NCBI GenBank assembly: GCA_001695595.3
Contig: MBPM02000026.1
Coordinates: 62,001 to 126,000 of the forward strand
Length of the DNA stretch: 64,000 nucleotides
DNA from: Plasmopara viticola
Lineage: Eukaryota > Oomycota > Peronosporomycetes > Peronosporales > Peronosporaceae
Reading direction: 5' to 3'
The notes under the pieces are model-generated. The model was not told where the DNA came from and ran no database searches. It worked only from the letters and a program-made list of their open reading frames with translations. The position numbers and the translations under genes are program-made. Shown here piece by piece: positions 34,264 to 44,830 of the stretch. Numbering within the stretch: position 1 is the stretch's first letter; each line of letters opens with the position of its first letter.

Positions 34264-35612
34264 AAAAACGTCCAGGCTTTTCCTCTCTTTTCTTTTCTCG
34301 CACCTTTACCGTGTTAAAGACGTGCCACCAGACGTTTTGCCTGCGGTACCGGACGACTATTCAGCACTGCTGTCGCCAACTATGCCACCGGGGACACGAA
34401 GTTATCGACCGGACGGTCTCTGATATACGATACGTACTGACTCTATTTGTTGCTTTGACGTAGAAGCGTATCATGTGGACTATAGGTGTTTGCGTCTCAT
34501 AGCTTGATCTTTCCTGCTGAGAAAATGTATTTACCAGGTCTTTCCTCGATGACTAAAACTTAAACGCAGCAAATTAAGCACGACTTTTTGTTGTACACAT
34601 ACGGTCGCATGGTGTGCTACTTGTGCTGAACCGTTACGCACGCACTCCGATGTGCAAAAATATGTAATATGTATTGCCGTAAGGTGGAATAATAAGAATA
34701 ATCTCTCACATTCTGCCAAAATGATGGCTAAATCTCCCATATTCTTTTGCAGAAATTCAGCAGTGCATGGCTCTAATTTCTTTGTTGGCATGCGACCCGT
34801 TGCACATTTCCTCGTCGACACTTTATTAAACAGAATATTTGGCAGCTCCACTTGATATATTAATGCAACACTTGTATGGCCAGAGGCCGGGTTTCGGAAT
34901 TAATGATGTGCGACAATCAGGAAAATAGACTTCAATAGAGTGATACACTTAATCGTTTGTTAGGATAAGAAACATTTCAAATAAACTATTCGGTGGCCGT
35001 GAGCGGCAGCACATTGGCCCGAAAGTTTACAAAGAAGTTGATTGCCGGTATTCTCCACCTGCAAAGCCGGAAATTATTCAAAGAATGCCGTGCGCTGATC
35101 ATGTCATTTTAGAGAAAATTAGATCTGTGACACCTATATCGACACTTAGGATGTCATCGCTCTTGCCCGAATTTGTCACTACCGCCATCGACCAATTTAA
35201 CGCCTTTTCTCCGGCAGTGTAGGATGAACACGTTTTTAGGTTTGATAGGAATCGGGATTGATCCCTATCTGCGTTCAAAAACATGTGTTAATAATACATA
35301 TGCTCCATCCGTGCCATTCAGCTGGGTTCAATCATGCGCTCTGTACCCACAACGCGACCAACCCCCTATGCATGCATGATCTTTCTTATAAGAAAAGAAG
35401 TGCAGGTGATAAGAAAAGCACCAAATTGCGCGCTGTTCCTATACACTTTCAAGTATTTTACAGAAAGGGTGATGACTAAATTTTGTTATGCGGAATTTAG
35501 CTATATTGAGAATTTCAGAATTTAGGTCCCTAGACCCCTACGCTAAGGTACCGCACCGATGATCGAGGAGTATGCCTTTCAACAACTCGTGCGACATCAC
35601 TGCCAACAACGA
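34264..35612. other. Intergenic region, promoter of the surface protein and 3' side of glucosidase II
   Basis: No supported gene. The open frames here are short, overlap in several frames and have no motifs. The purine-rich block at about 34,285-34,310 probably belongs to the surface-protein promoter. Confidence 0.5.
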
Positions 35613-38600
35613 TTACTCAAGCGCCTGATCGTACACAAAGCGGAGCTCCCAGTCGTCCGTAACTAGAACTTGCGGTTTACGTAGCACAAGGCGATCGCTA
35701 GCGGCATTGTACTGGATTTCCACAGCACGCTCACCGCCTACCCGCACTTGTTTAGGCAAATTAGCCTCGGATTGAAAGCCGTAAACCTCGATGCGTTCTA
35801 CCCACATGAGCGACGTGAACCGCTTACCCTGTAAAGTAGCAGCAGCTACCGTCGAACGCAGTCCTTCTTTTGTCTGCTGAAACATTACCATCGTACCCTC
35901 ACCCTCGAGCTCAGCAGCTAGCGAACGCTCATCATCAACGTACAGCTCACCACGAGCCTCCAAGTGCTGGTCGAGCGCCACGACTAGCGTCAGTGGATCG
36001 TCCCGCATCAGCTCCGAGCTACGACGCACTCGCTGTTTGCGCGGCAAAATTGTACCACCTCGGTGGAAAACAGGGATCGCGTCCAGCGGGGCTGGCACGT
36101 TTTCATACGTTGTACCGCCCATGAAACGTTTGTACCCATCCGTAACGTGGTACCATACCGTCGTACCCTGTGTTTTGTCGGACGGAAGAAACACGTGCGT
36201 AGCTGCAACGCCCTCTTCCACAATCGGTTTGACCAATAAAGCATCTCCCAGCAAAAATTCGTCTTCTTCACTGAAACTTTGAGGTTCGTGTGTAAAATGA
36301 ACCCAAAGCGGACGCATGACGGGCATACCACGCGCATAACACGTGTGGAAGAGCGTGTAGAGATATGGCAACAGAGCGTAGCGCTCACGAATAGCAGCAC
36401 GAACACGTGACGTTGTTGGTTCCCCAAACACCCACGGCTCACGACGAGCCGAGTCATGATGAGCATGACCTCGGAAGAATGGCTGGTACACAGCAGCTTG
36501 GTTCCATCGCGTCAATAACTCGGTGGAGGGGTTTCCAAAGAATCCACCCACATCTGCCCCTACAAATGTCAGTCCTGCAACAGACATGGACAGTAACATT
36601 TTCGTGGCGTAACGTAAGTGTCCCCATTCTGCCGTATTGTCGCCCGTCCAAACCGCACCGAATCGCTGGGAACCCGCCGAAAATGCACGCGACAGTACGA
36701 ATGGACGTTGCATATCCGACGTAAGTTGCAGCTTCTCGGCAAAAGCGGAGAGAGGTACAGGGGGAGGCTGCTGACGAACAAGTTGTCCTTCCATACTCGC
36801 TTGCTGGAACAGTGTACCATAAAGATTGTGCCACTCCCGATGCTCGACCCCGGTAATACTCGTGCATCCCTTTCGCATAGAGACCTCGGGGCCGTTAAAG
36901 ACGGAAGGTTCATTCATATCGTTCCACGTGTACAAGTGGTTGGTACTACCTTGGTACTTTTCGTACCGGAATTGGTGACGCCACCACGCGCGAGCTTTGG
37001 ACGACGTAAAGTCAACGTACGATGACTCTCCTGGCCAGCACCAGCCTTTGAAATCATTGCCTTGTTCGTCCTTGATAAAGACTCCAAGCTCTTCTGCTTC
37101 AGTGTGAATATAGTATGGCTGTGCGTCGTTCGGTTGACTCACCTTAATGTGCGGATCGACAATAGTCACCATCTTACGACCAGTACGTGCTATCGACTCT
37201 TGCATGTCCATTGGCGTTGGGAAAGCGTGGGCGTCCCACGTAAAGTACCGCTTCCCATCCGTATGTTCAATGTCAAGCCATAGCACGTCGTATGGGATCA
37301 AATGCTCGTCGAAACCAGCATCCACACGCGCCACATCTGCCTCGTTCTTGTAGTTCCAACGGCATTGATGGTACCCTAAAGCAAAGAGTGGTGGCAATTG
37401 AGCACGACCCGTGAGGAGGGTGTACTGCGCAAAGAGATCCGCACTACTTGGTCCTGCGAGCAAAAACAAGTCAAAGACGCCAGATTCACTGAGCCAGTGA
37501 CTTGCCTTGCTGTTCGTGTCTTCGTTGGTCCAAAGGTCAACAAACGTCTCACTGGGGTTGTTCCAAAACATTCCGACGGTATTCTCTTTGTTAGGCGCAA
37601 CGAGCACAGGAATTCCACCATAGAGTGCCATCGGATTGTCCAATTCATACTCAAACACATCGAGGTTGTATAACCGGTATGGGTCAGTCACAGTCTTCCA
37701 TTTTTCCCCGCCTTCCTCGTCCGATTCGATTGTGTCTTTTAACACGAAATCGGTAGCATGTTCAGGTATGCCATACAACGACCGCGGGGCAACCATTGAT
37801 CCGTGGAACGAAACGTCCAATCCAATAGAACTCGGACCAAACTTCTTCTTGTCCGTATGTCCGTCAAAGGATTCTTCCCACCCCTCTACGTCTCCATTAG
37901 CTCCCACCGTAGCTGTCGTCGTGACCAAGTGCTCCTTTTTCTTTTGCACAGAACCGTCTTCATAGATAGCAAGTCCATCTTCACCATAGTCGACGATTTT
38001 CTTGCCCTCGTGAGCATCCACAGCCGCTTGGTCTGCTGCTGCTTCAGCCTGCGCCACGGCGTCAGCACGATCCTGTCGAATCTCGTAATGGAACATGCCT
38101 TCGTCATTAGTTGAAACCACTTTTTCTCCATCCAAGTACATATCCACACCAAAAGATTTCAATTTCAAAGCGACGACAATCTGCGTCGCTCCCTGCGTCT
38201 CGGGGGCGTACAAAAGCACGTCTTCTTCGTCAATGTGCGTCTTGAGATTCGCTTCTTGGGCCGTTAATTGACGCAAAGGACGCGTTTCATCCGCCGCGGG
38301 GACGAGAATGTCGTCGCTGATCCAACGGATTTTGGGATCTTTTGGATCTTCGAATTTCTCCTCCAGCCGCACACGCACTGCTGGTACTGCCGCTTTGTCT
38401 GCATTCAATACAAACGCTAGAGACCCAAAGAGCGGAACATTTCCCGGTTGCATAGCGTCGTTTAAAAGAAAATGCACGATCTTGGCGTCCGAGTCGGTGC
38501 TAATACTAGCGCGCACCACGTGGAACTTGTTGGACAGTTCCTGACGCTGCACATTGCGGTACTTGTTGCAAAATTGAGTCTTTTCACACGTGCGAAACTT

Positions 38601-38678
38601 GCTGCGATCGACCGCGTTGACGTTTAGTGCCACACCCGCGGCCGTTAGCAGCACGAGCACGAATCGACTAAGCCTCAT
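35613..38678 (-). CDS. GANAB: ER glucosidase II, alpha catalytic subunit (GH31)
   Basis: Trims the two inner alpha-1,3-glucoses from N-glycans in the ER lumen, controlling release from and return to calnexin/calreticulin-type folding. It has 1,021 residues in a single exon. Residues 1-22 are a signal peptide. The mature start VDRSKFRTCEKTQFCNKYR closely follows the known family N-terminus. The central GH31 barrel holds GYHQCRWNYKN and LWLDIEHTDGKRYFTWD, the catalytic nucleophile D587 in WNDMNEPSVF, and the acid/base D680 in WTGDNTAEWGHLRY. The C-terminal part has the beta-sandwich domains of the family. Length is slightly above the usual 920-960 residues because of charged insertions around residues 200-280. 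No HDEL-type signal is present, as expected, because the beta subunit retains the alpha subunit. It diverges from the vezatin-like gene. Confidence 0.96.
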   Translation of the reverse strand: MRLSRFVLVLLTAAGVALNVNAVDRSKFRTCEKTQFCNKYRNVQRQELSNKFHVVRASISTDSDAKIVHFLLNDAMQPGNVPLFGSLAFVLNADKAAVPAVRVRLEEKFEDPKDPKIRWISDDILVPAADETRPLRQLTAQEANLKTHIDEEDVLLYAPETQGATQIVVALKLKSFGVDMYLDGEKVVSTNDEGMFHYEIRQDRADAVAQAEAAADQAAVDAHEGKKIVDYGEDGLAIYEDGSVQKKKEHLVTTTATVGANGDVEGWEESFDGHTDKKKFGPSSIGLDVSFHGSMVAPRSLYGIPEHATDFVLKDTIESDEEGGEKWKTVTDPYRLYNLDVFEYELDNPMALYGGIPVLVAPNKENTVGMFWNNPSETFVDLWTNEDTNSKASHWLSESGVFDLFLLAGPSSADLFAQYTLLTGRAQLPPLFALGYHQCRWNYKNEADVARVDAGFDEHLIPYDVLWLDIEHTDGKRYFTWDAHAFPTPMDMQESIARTGRKMVTIVDPHIKVSQPNDAQPYYIHTEAEELGVFIKDEQGNDFKGWCWPGESSYVDFTSSKARAWWRHQFRYEKYQGSTNHLYTWNDMNEPSVFNGPEVSMRKGCTSITGVEHREWHNLYGTLFQQASMEGQLVRQQPPPVPLSAFAEKLQLTSDMQRPFVLSRAFSAGSQRFGAVWTGDNTAEWGHLRYATKMLLSMSVAGLTFVGADVGGFFGNPSTELLTRWNQAAVYQPFFRGHAHHDSARREPWVFGEPTTSRVRAAIRERYALLPYLYTLFHTCYARGMPVMRPLWVHFTHEPQSFSEEDEFLLGDALLVKPIVEEGVAATHVFLPSDKTQGTTVWYHVTDGYKRFMGGTTYENVPAPLDAIPVFHRGGTILPRKQRVRRSSELMRDDPLTLVVALDQHLEARGELYVDDERSLAAELEGEGTMVMFQQTKEGLRSTVAAATLQGKRFTSLMWVERIEVYGFQSEANLPKQVRVGGERAVEIQYNAASDRLVLRKPQVLVTDDWELRFVYDQALE

Positions 38679-39155
38679 ACAGATCTTTGCGTAATACTTG
38701 GTGGGGGAGCAAATAGAGAGCGCTAAAGTGACACTTAAGTAATGTTATTAAGTAATAGTTGGATGAGGAGGATAAAAAGTAACAAAAACACGATGGAGAT
38801 AGTTCTGACGTCCACCTCGCCTCTAGGACAGTACCTGGCCGGTAGGAGATTGCTACGATGTAGTGGCAGTTTGCTACTTCTTTTACTGATTGGTTGACTT
38901 TAGATTTAGAGGCGAATGGAGAGGATACTAGGGCGCATTTGCTGTCGGTCCATCGTCCTACAGTTGCGCAAAAGCGCTCACGACGTCGCATTGGATACGT
39001 AGTTCGATGTAGGAGCTTGTTAAGATTGATTCGAGGCTTGCAACATCGCATCGAATGGGTCGCAATGCAACGACTCCTTCCTGCACTTTGCACTTTTCAC
39101 CCAACGATCCGGTAGGCAGAAATGTGGTGCAATTGGTGCAGTTAAGAGTGGACTA
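38679..39155. promoter_or_regulatory. Divergent promoter region, glucosidase II / vezatin-like gene
   Basis: A 477-bp spacer between two oppositely directed starts must hold both promoters. The glucosidase leader contains a CT-rich run (minus strand, about 38,715-38,700). Part of the spacer (38,894-39,115) is open on the plus strand but in a different frame from the downstream gene. An upstream coding exon of that gene cannot be excluded. Confidence 0.45.
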
Positions 39156-40919
39156 ATGTTTTTTGCTAGTGAGGAGCTACAGCAGGTGACAAGTAATGGT
39201 ACAGTATACGCAGCACCATCAAGAGGTCGAAGTTGTTGGTGGATACGATATATCGCAGTCATTGAGGTGCTGAGTGGTCGTGGTAGAGTTTCGACAGTCA
39301 GTACACGTGTTGCAGGTGTCGTGATGGCTGCAATTGCTATACTATCTTCTTTAAATGAAGACACAAAGATACCGATACTGCAAGTGATGAAAGGGGTCGT
39401 GGCAGCCATCGTGATTATATTTTTCGGACTCGAAATTAGTGTACGATTACTTTTTGCTTTGTACGCCCGTCGCTCGAGGCGCCTTGTGGGTTCACTCAAT
39501 GAACTTGGAGCTGCGTTAAAACAATTTAACGAAATTTACACCGAAAGTTTAGCAATTGTGAAGCGTGCAGAGCTGGCGAGTCAAGGCTATCAACTTGGGG
39601 CTGGGATGCTGCCGCCCATCGGCAGATTAGAGGCAAACATTGCTATGAATTGTATCGACGATGAGAATGCCGATATGTCTGTTTTTAAGACTCAATTGCG
39701 TTGTATACCACTCCGAAGAATGTTACGAATATTGAATGATCGACTACTGGAACAAGCGTCGGCTTTCACACAGGAAGGCGGAGGGGCGGCTGCGAAGCGA
39801 AGTCGAGATGCTATCGAGGAAGGTGATACGATAGATGACCGAGCTCCATCGTTACTTTTGACGGCGCTGGTGAAACAGCACAATCGAGGTATTTTGTTGC
39901 TGGAAAATGCTGTGCGTACAACACTTGTACGAACCTTGGCGCGTGCTTGTTCCCGTGATAGCTCGAATCGTTTTAGTCTATTTGGTAGTTTGGTCACCCA
40001 GCGACAAGCAGTCGAGCATCTGATACAAGATTTGAGCATATGGACTGGGGATCTCGAGGCATGGAATAGAACAAAAGATCCTGTGGATTTATTTACATCG
40101 AACGTTGATTTAGAGTCATCCAAACAGCAAAAACAACATCAACAGGACACACTATCCAGTATGAAGGATATGAATTTAAACAGCATTGCTATGCAGCTTC
40201 GAGAAATCCGATCGTTGAGTGAAACTCTCACTGCTTTGTCGATTGCGGCACAATACGAGCTTTTATCCGGCGATCCTGTCGAAGAAAGGCTCTGCAACTC
40301 TCAAAAGCGTATGCGATCATTAGTTCTATATATACAAGAAGAATGGACCAAATTCGATGGTGCATTGAATGCTTTGAAAAAGGACGGGACCCCACAAGAC
40401 ACGAGTGTCGATAATGAGCGAAAAAGAGAAGCCCATTGCGATTCACAGACGACCGAAGTCACAACTTCTTCGTCTGTGCGACCGATTGAAGATCCCAATT
40501 GCACACTCGTGTTCACTGGAACGAGCACTGGTGATGACAACTTTGATTTACCATCAATGTCAAAGCTGCAAGAGGCCGAAGATTCGACTGTAGCATCAGT
40601 ACCAACATTACATCTTGTTCGAGAGCTACGTGGTGTGCTAGCCCACCGCGTGGCCCACGCACAAACAGGTTTGACGAAACAGATAGATCATGATTCCCCA
40701 AAACTTTCGACTCCAGTGGTATTGCCGCTATCTCCGTTATCAAAATCCGAGTTTTCGCTACCCCCTGCACCTTCAAGTAATAAGTCAAGTCGACTTGTCG
40801 CTTCCACAACTGCTTCACTTAGTAACGAGCCTAACAGGATCTCGGACGCCATTGCTAACACGTTCAATCTTGAGCTCCAGGCTTTGCTACAGCGAGCCCG
40901 ATTGTCTCAGTCAAAATGA
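39156..40919 (+). CDS. Vezatin/Inp2-like membrane protein (myosin-binding family)
   Basis: A 587-residue protein with ATG at 39156. Residues about 51-66 and 79-103 are two hydrophobic segments that could form a membrane hairpin. Directly after them, FNEIYTESLAIVKRAELASQGYQL (split over residues 124-147) resembles the helix after the membrane hairpin in animal vezatin and fungal Inp2. Near residue 449, TLVFTGTSTGDD, and near 487, LVRELRGVLAHRV, match the two conserved C-terminal blocks of vezatin in the same order. The remaining C-terminus is Ser-rich. Vezatin links myosin VII to cell junctions, and Inp2 is the peroxisomal receptor for myosin V. By analogy this may tie an organelle to a motor, which is inference. 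The frame upstream lacks another ATG, but a 5' exon is possible. Confidence 0.7.
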   Translation: MFFASEELQQVTSNGTVYAAPSRGRSCWWIRYIAVIEVLSGRGRVSTVSTRVAGVVMAAIAILSSLNEDTKIPILQVMKGVVAAIVIIFFGLEISVRLLFALYARRSRRLVGSLNELGAALKQFNEIYTESLAIVKRAELASQGYQLGAGMLPPIGRLEANIAMNCIDDENADMSVFKTQLRCIPLRRMLRILNDRLLEQASAFTQEGGGAAAKRSRDAIEEGDTIDDRAPSLLLTALVKQHNRGILLLENAVRTTLVRTLARACSRDSSNRFSLFGSLVTQRQAVEHLIQDLSIWTGDLEAWNRTKDPVDLFTSNVDLESSKQQKQHQQDTLSSMKDMNLNSIAMQLREIRSLSETLTALSIAAQYELLSGDPVEERLCNSQKRMRSLVLYIQEEWTKFDGALNALKKDGTPQDTSVDNERKREAHCDSQTTEVTTSSSVRPIEDPNCTLVFTGTSTGDDNFDLPSMSKLQEAEDSTVASVPTLHLVRELRGVLAHRVAHAQTGLTKQIDHDSPKLSTPVVLPLSPLSKSEFSLPPAPSSNKSSRLVASTTASLSNEPNRISDAIANTFNLELQALLQRARLSQSK

Positions 40920-43900
40920 AGATTGTGGATGTAGATTGAAAGTTGAGTATTAGAAAGGAATTATGTATTTACACCTTTTTTGTCGTACCAGAAAAGCTGG
41001 CTTCGGGGTGTATATAGAGTTTTGCTTCATTGACAGACTTAAAAAATAGAACCTATAAAAGAAACATAGATAGGATCAATACGCATGAATATACTAATCT
41101 ATTGCACACTTCGATCCCCTTAGTCGTTCGCCGAAAAATCTCATACCTTCCTGCACGCATCCTCTATGCAGCGAGCTGTGAGACCCCCGACAAACCTCGT
41201 AACACTAACTATGCGGGTTGATTTCAGCTTGAACTTTCCCAGAGCTTTCAGGAGGGATACGGCCACCTTCCCGCATTGGTCAAGCGGGTGATTTAAAGGA
41301 TTGCTGGCTCCTATGGGCGGCCGCGTTTGAACATTTAAGCAGCTGGAACGCATCATGGCATACAAGGTCTACGAACAATGTCTATACTTCGAGGCCAAGG
41401 TAGCACAATCTCAACTACGCCCATTGTGAGGTCCAAGCCGTTAAAGCTCAAAATATCTTTTCAAGAAAAAAAGAATGGGACCTTATCGTCTACATCAAGG
41501 AGTCGAAATGGCTACTGAGCAGCCAATCTGCTTAGCAGACATTTTTTTTTCCCCTTGCAAATAAAGATTGGACAATTTTTTGCATAAAGGGAATCTTGAA
41601 GTGTTGTGAAAAAAGAACATATTTAAAGAAGGAATCATCTAACAGAACCTCTTCATGACCATAATGGACACAGAAAGGTAGAAAGTTACCCACTGTTTGC
41701 TCCCCCATTTAAGCTGCTATTGTTCGCCAATTCTTATTTTGATTCACTTATGATTGATATTAAATAAAAGCGGCGAGGTGGGGACACGTTGCGCAAGGCG
41801 CGCTTTTGTATACGCGTGGTGCCTTAGGATAGTGATGCATAATCGTTTCCATTACTGTTGATAATCTTTATTAATGGCCTAAAAAGTAGACCCTATTAAT
41901 TTTGGTAGAGAGAGACTACAATCATCTGCCTTTTTACTATCAGAAGCCACATCAAATTAGATACACGATTAAAGAATAGCGTGGGAAAAGATTGGCCGTG
42001 ATTAAAAAAGACTCCGAAAGCATAAAAACCTGCTGATGAGACCTTCTAAGCCCTAACAAATGTTTTTTGCCACGAGGTTGCTTTTGATGACGATGACCCA
42101 CGCAATGAAATGACCATGCAAATTTGGTAAACAAACGGGGATAACCGTGGCCATGATTGAAGAAGATCGAGTGCTCGTGGTGTTTGCACTCTCATACCCA
42201 AAGGCCACGCTAAAATTCCTTGAAAATTGCTTTACCGAAGTTTTTTGTCTTGGAAACAATTAGATAGAAAAGTGAAAGAACAAAATCTTCCGGCGGAATT
42301 TTCGCGCTCACGTATACTTTCCGAAAAAAACAGGAAGGTGTAGACCTCATTTTTTGGGAGCTATTGGAGTTGACAGACCTCATCACTGAGACAAATACGT
42401 CAAAGTGACGGTGCCCATAGTAGCTGGTCAAGGGTAGACCCGGTTTGCGCTCGATTTCTAAATGTGCAGGTAGCAGCGAAGGAAAAGGCTATCCATTTCG
42501 CTAATTACAAAGAGTAGAGTGACAGACAGGTTCGCCTAGAGTGGTAATATCTGTGGACCCGCTGTCTATACCCGATATAAAGAAAAGCGCTGCCGAGCAA
42601 AGCAACATTTATTGCTTTAGCTAGGATACATGATCCGCGTTTGTTCAGAAGGGCGGTAAAATACCGTCGTTGGCTTCGTCTCGGCCGCGGGTTTCGTAGA
42701 ATCGCTGGCAGAAGCTGCGCCCTAGAAATGAAATTGCTGGCCAACAGAGGATGGAGTGCTCTAACGGGGAAAATATGTGTAGCTGACTAGAGCCATGAAA
42801 AATTATCAAGAATTTGCAAGCACCCAAATGAGAGAGCAGCAGCGGTAGAATACGGGTTGTACATACCTAAACCCTTAACTCTAGAAAGTTTCCATATAAT
42901 CTAGAGCGTCGCGAAATTCTGTGCGTCGACACAAAAGTGTGGTCAGCCAAAATAGGTTCACTAATCGGTTGAGAAAGGGCAGCGAAAGCGAAAATACATT
43001 ATCTTCTGTTTGACTAGCAAATTGGACGGCTTCAAAAGTCCCTATGGTTGGACTAGACAAGGAAGTCTAGGCAGGTACACGGCCGGAATACTATAGGACA
43101 AATTCTGTCTCCGTTATTCAAGCTTTCTTAGCGAATTCTCAAGCTTAAATAGTAGCACCAGTTACCAAATGTGCTAGTTATAGCGCTTTCAATGTGGGTA
43201 GGGGTGCACTAGCTGCGAGTTACAAAGCTCAGCAGAAGGATGCAAAGATCCAATGGACACATTGGGTATCAACAAAAACACTGAGAGCAGGCAAAACAGA
43301 TCCACTCGAAGATAGCGTAGGTTCGTACAAAATTGATCCCTGGGTGACAAAGAGACATTAGCTACAAGGATAATTGACGATTGAACAGTGGTTGTAACCC
43401 GGCAAATGCGCTTCAGTGAAATACACTTTTGAATGTGTCAGCGCAGCTAATTTTAAATGAGCGTCGAGCTTCTGAGGTATTGATGGGATAGAAGACCGAA
43501 AAGTGGTACTGCTAAGGACAAAAAAACCCTTCGAGGGTATAACACGTCCTTTGTTTACGACAAAAATACCTTATATTAGCCATGCAGGCAGCGATCGATG
43601 CGCCATGCCTCAGAGAATCCATGGATTAGGTATATTTTAAAAGAATGCTCACGCGTAGTGATCAGAGAAGACCATCAAGCTCGCAAGTATGGTACGATAT
43701 TTACCTGGTGCATGGCACAATGTACTGGGTTACGAGGTAGTCGCCACTGCCATATGAGCAGTGTGAACTCGTTAATATTTCCTCACTATAATTCAGAGTG
43801 CGAGAATCAAAATCCCTGCGCATGTTACCAAATATTTGTGCCTAAAAATGCGATATAGCTGGCGGGAAGCTCATGCTTATAGCAGGCAAGAATTGCAGCT

Positions 43901-44300
43901 ACACAAACACTTGTCGACAAAATGTCTGAGTGTACGTCGTACAGCACATTGCTTTTGAATGTGGCAACTGTTAAATACGAAACAGAGTCAGACAGAATTC
44001 TCGTGGTTAGTATGCTTAGCAATGTGCTCAGTGATATCCTAAAGGCTGTTGAATGCTCCAGCGACACTAAAAGCGCTTGTTTACATAATTTTTTCAACGA
44101 TTAAGAGCATTTGCCTGAACATTTCATTAATTTTTATCCATAGCCACATGATGGAGACGATTCGACTAAGAAGGTATCTAAGGCAAACTTGCGGCTGATA
44201 AGAGATTGAATCTACATTGATAGACGTATCTCTGCCGCAGACAAGGCCTCAACTGCTTCATGAGTAGCCATGAGGTTCGAGTGGGTTCAGAGAAAGAGAT
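40920..44300. other. Gene-free, repeat-like region
   Basis: No supported coding region. The sequence is AT-rich with many stops in all frames, and I see no retroelement motif until about 44.5 kb. The first 100 bases are probably the 3' end of the vezatin-like transcript. Confidence 0.5.
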
Positions 44301-44499
44301 GGCAGTCCCGACTTCGTCAGGTACACGTCCTCGCTACCAGGCCAAGTATTTGCACAAGCACAGTGTAGATTATGCAAGTCTCGTAATGGCTTTGTACGAT
44401 TTTTAAAATAGACATTTTGCTGCGCTGGGAGAGCCAGCTGCAGGGCACGTTCGATAGCATAAAAAGCCTCGAACATATTCTACTTCTAGCTATTTAGGG

Positions 44500-44830
44500 C
44501 GAAATAAAGCTTTTTGGCACCTTTGTGCCGCTTCCGACTATTCTCTCGGGTGCGAGTTGCTGCAACTCGATAAGGATGATGGCGAGCAAGTCATTTCGCT
44601 ACGAGCAAATTGCCTGACTGATGGCAAAGAGCTGCTTGTCATGAGTTACATACTTGTTAGGCGTTAAAAACTTTCGAATTCTTTGGTCGATTCAGATCTT
44701 TCATCTCTGAGAATGGATAAAAGTACGCCGAAATTGTCAAGGTTGCTGTCATTCTCCGTGAACAATTGTTTTCTTGCGAAATACAAGCCTGACGAGCTCA
44801 ATCTATTTGCCAACGCACTATAGCACTGAC
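44500..44830 (+). mobile_element. Gypsy RNase H remnant (copy 4)
   Basis: Frame starting at 44,533 reads SDYSLGCELLQLDKDDG, the usual start of a Ty3/Gypsy RNase H domain. About 240 bases later KYKPDELNLFANAL, the usual end of that domain (YKPG-x-N-xx-ADALS), stops at a TAG at 44,821. Between them the central part has decayed, including loss of the usual HEKELLA motif. It is a dead fragment, not clearly of the same family as copies 1-3. Confidence 0.65.

Noticed and set aside
41141..41365. Minus-strand open frame after the vezatin-like gene
   Set aside because: No motif and no ATG context of note. It lies in stop-rich DNA.
43598..44476. Open frames of 60-90 codons on both strands
   Set aside because: They overlap head to head without recognisable motifs. 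Probably decayed repeat sequence.
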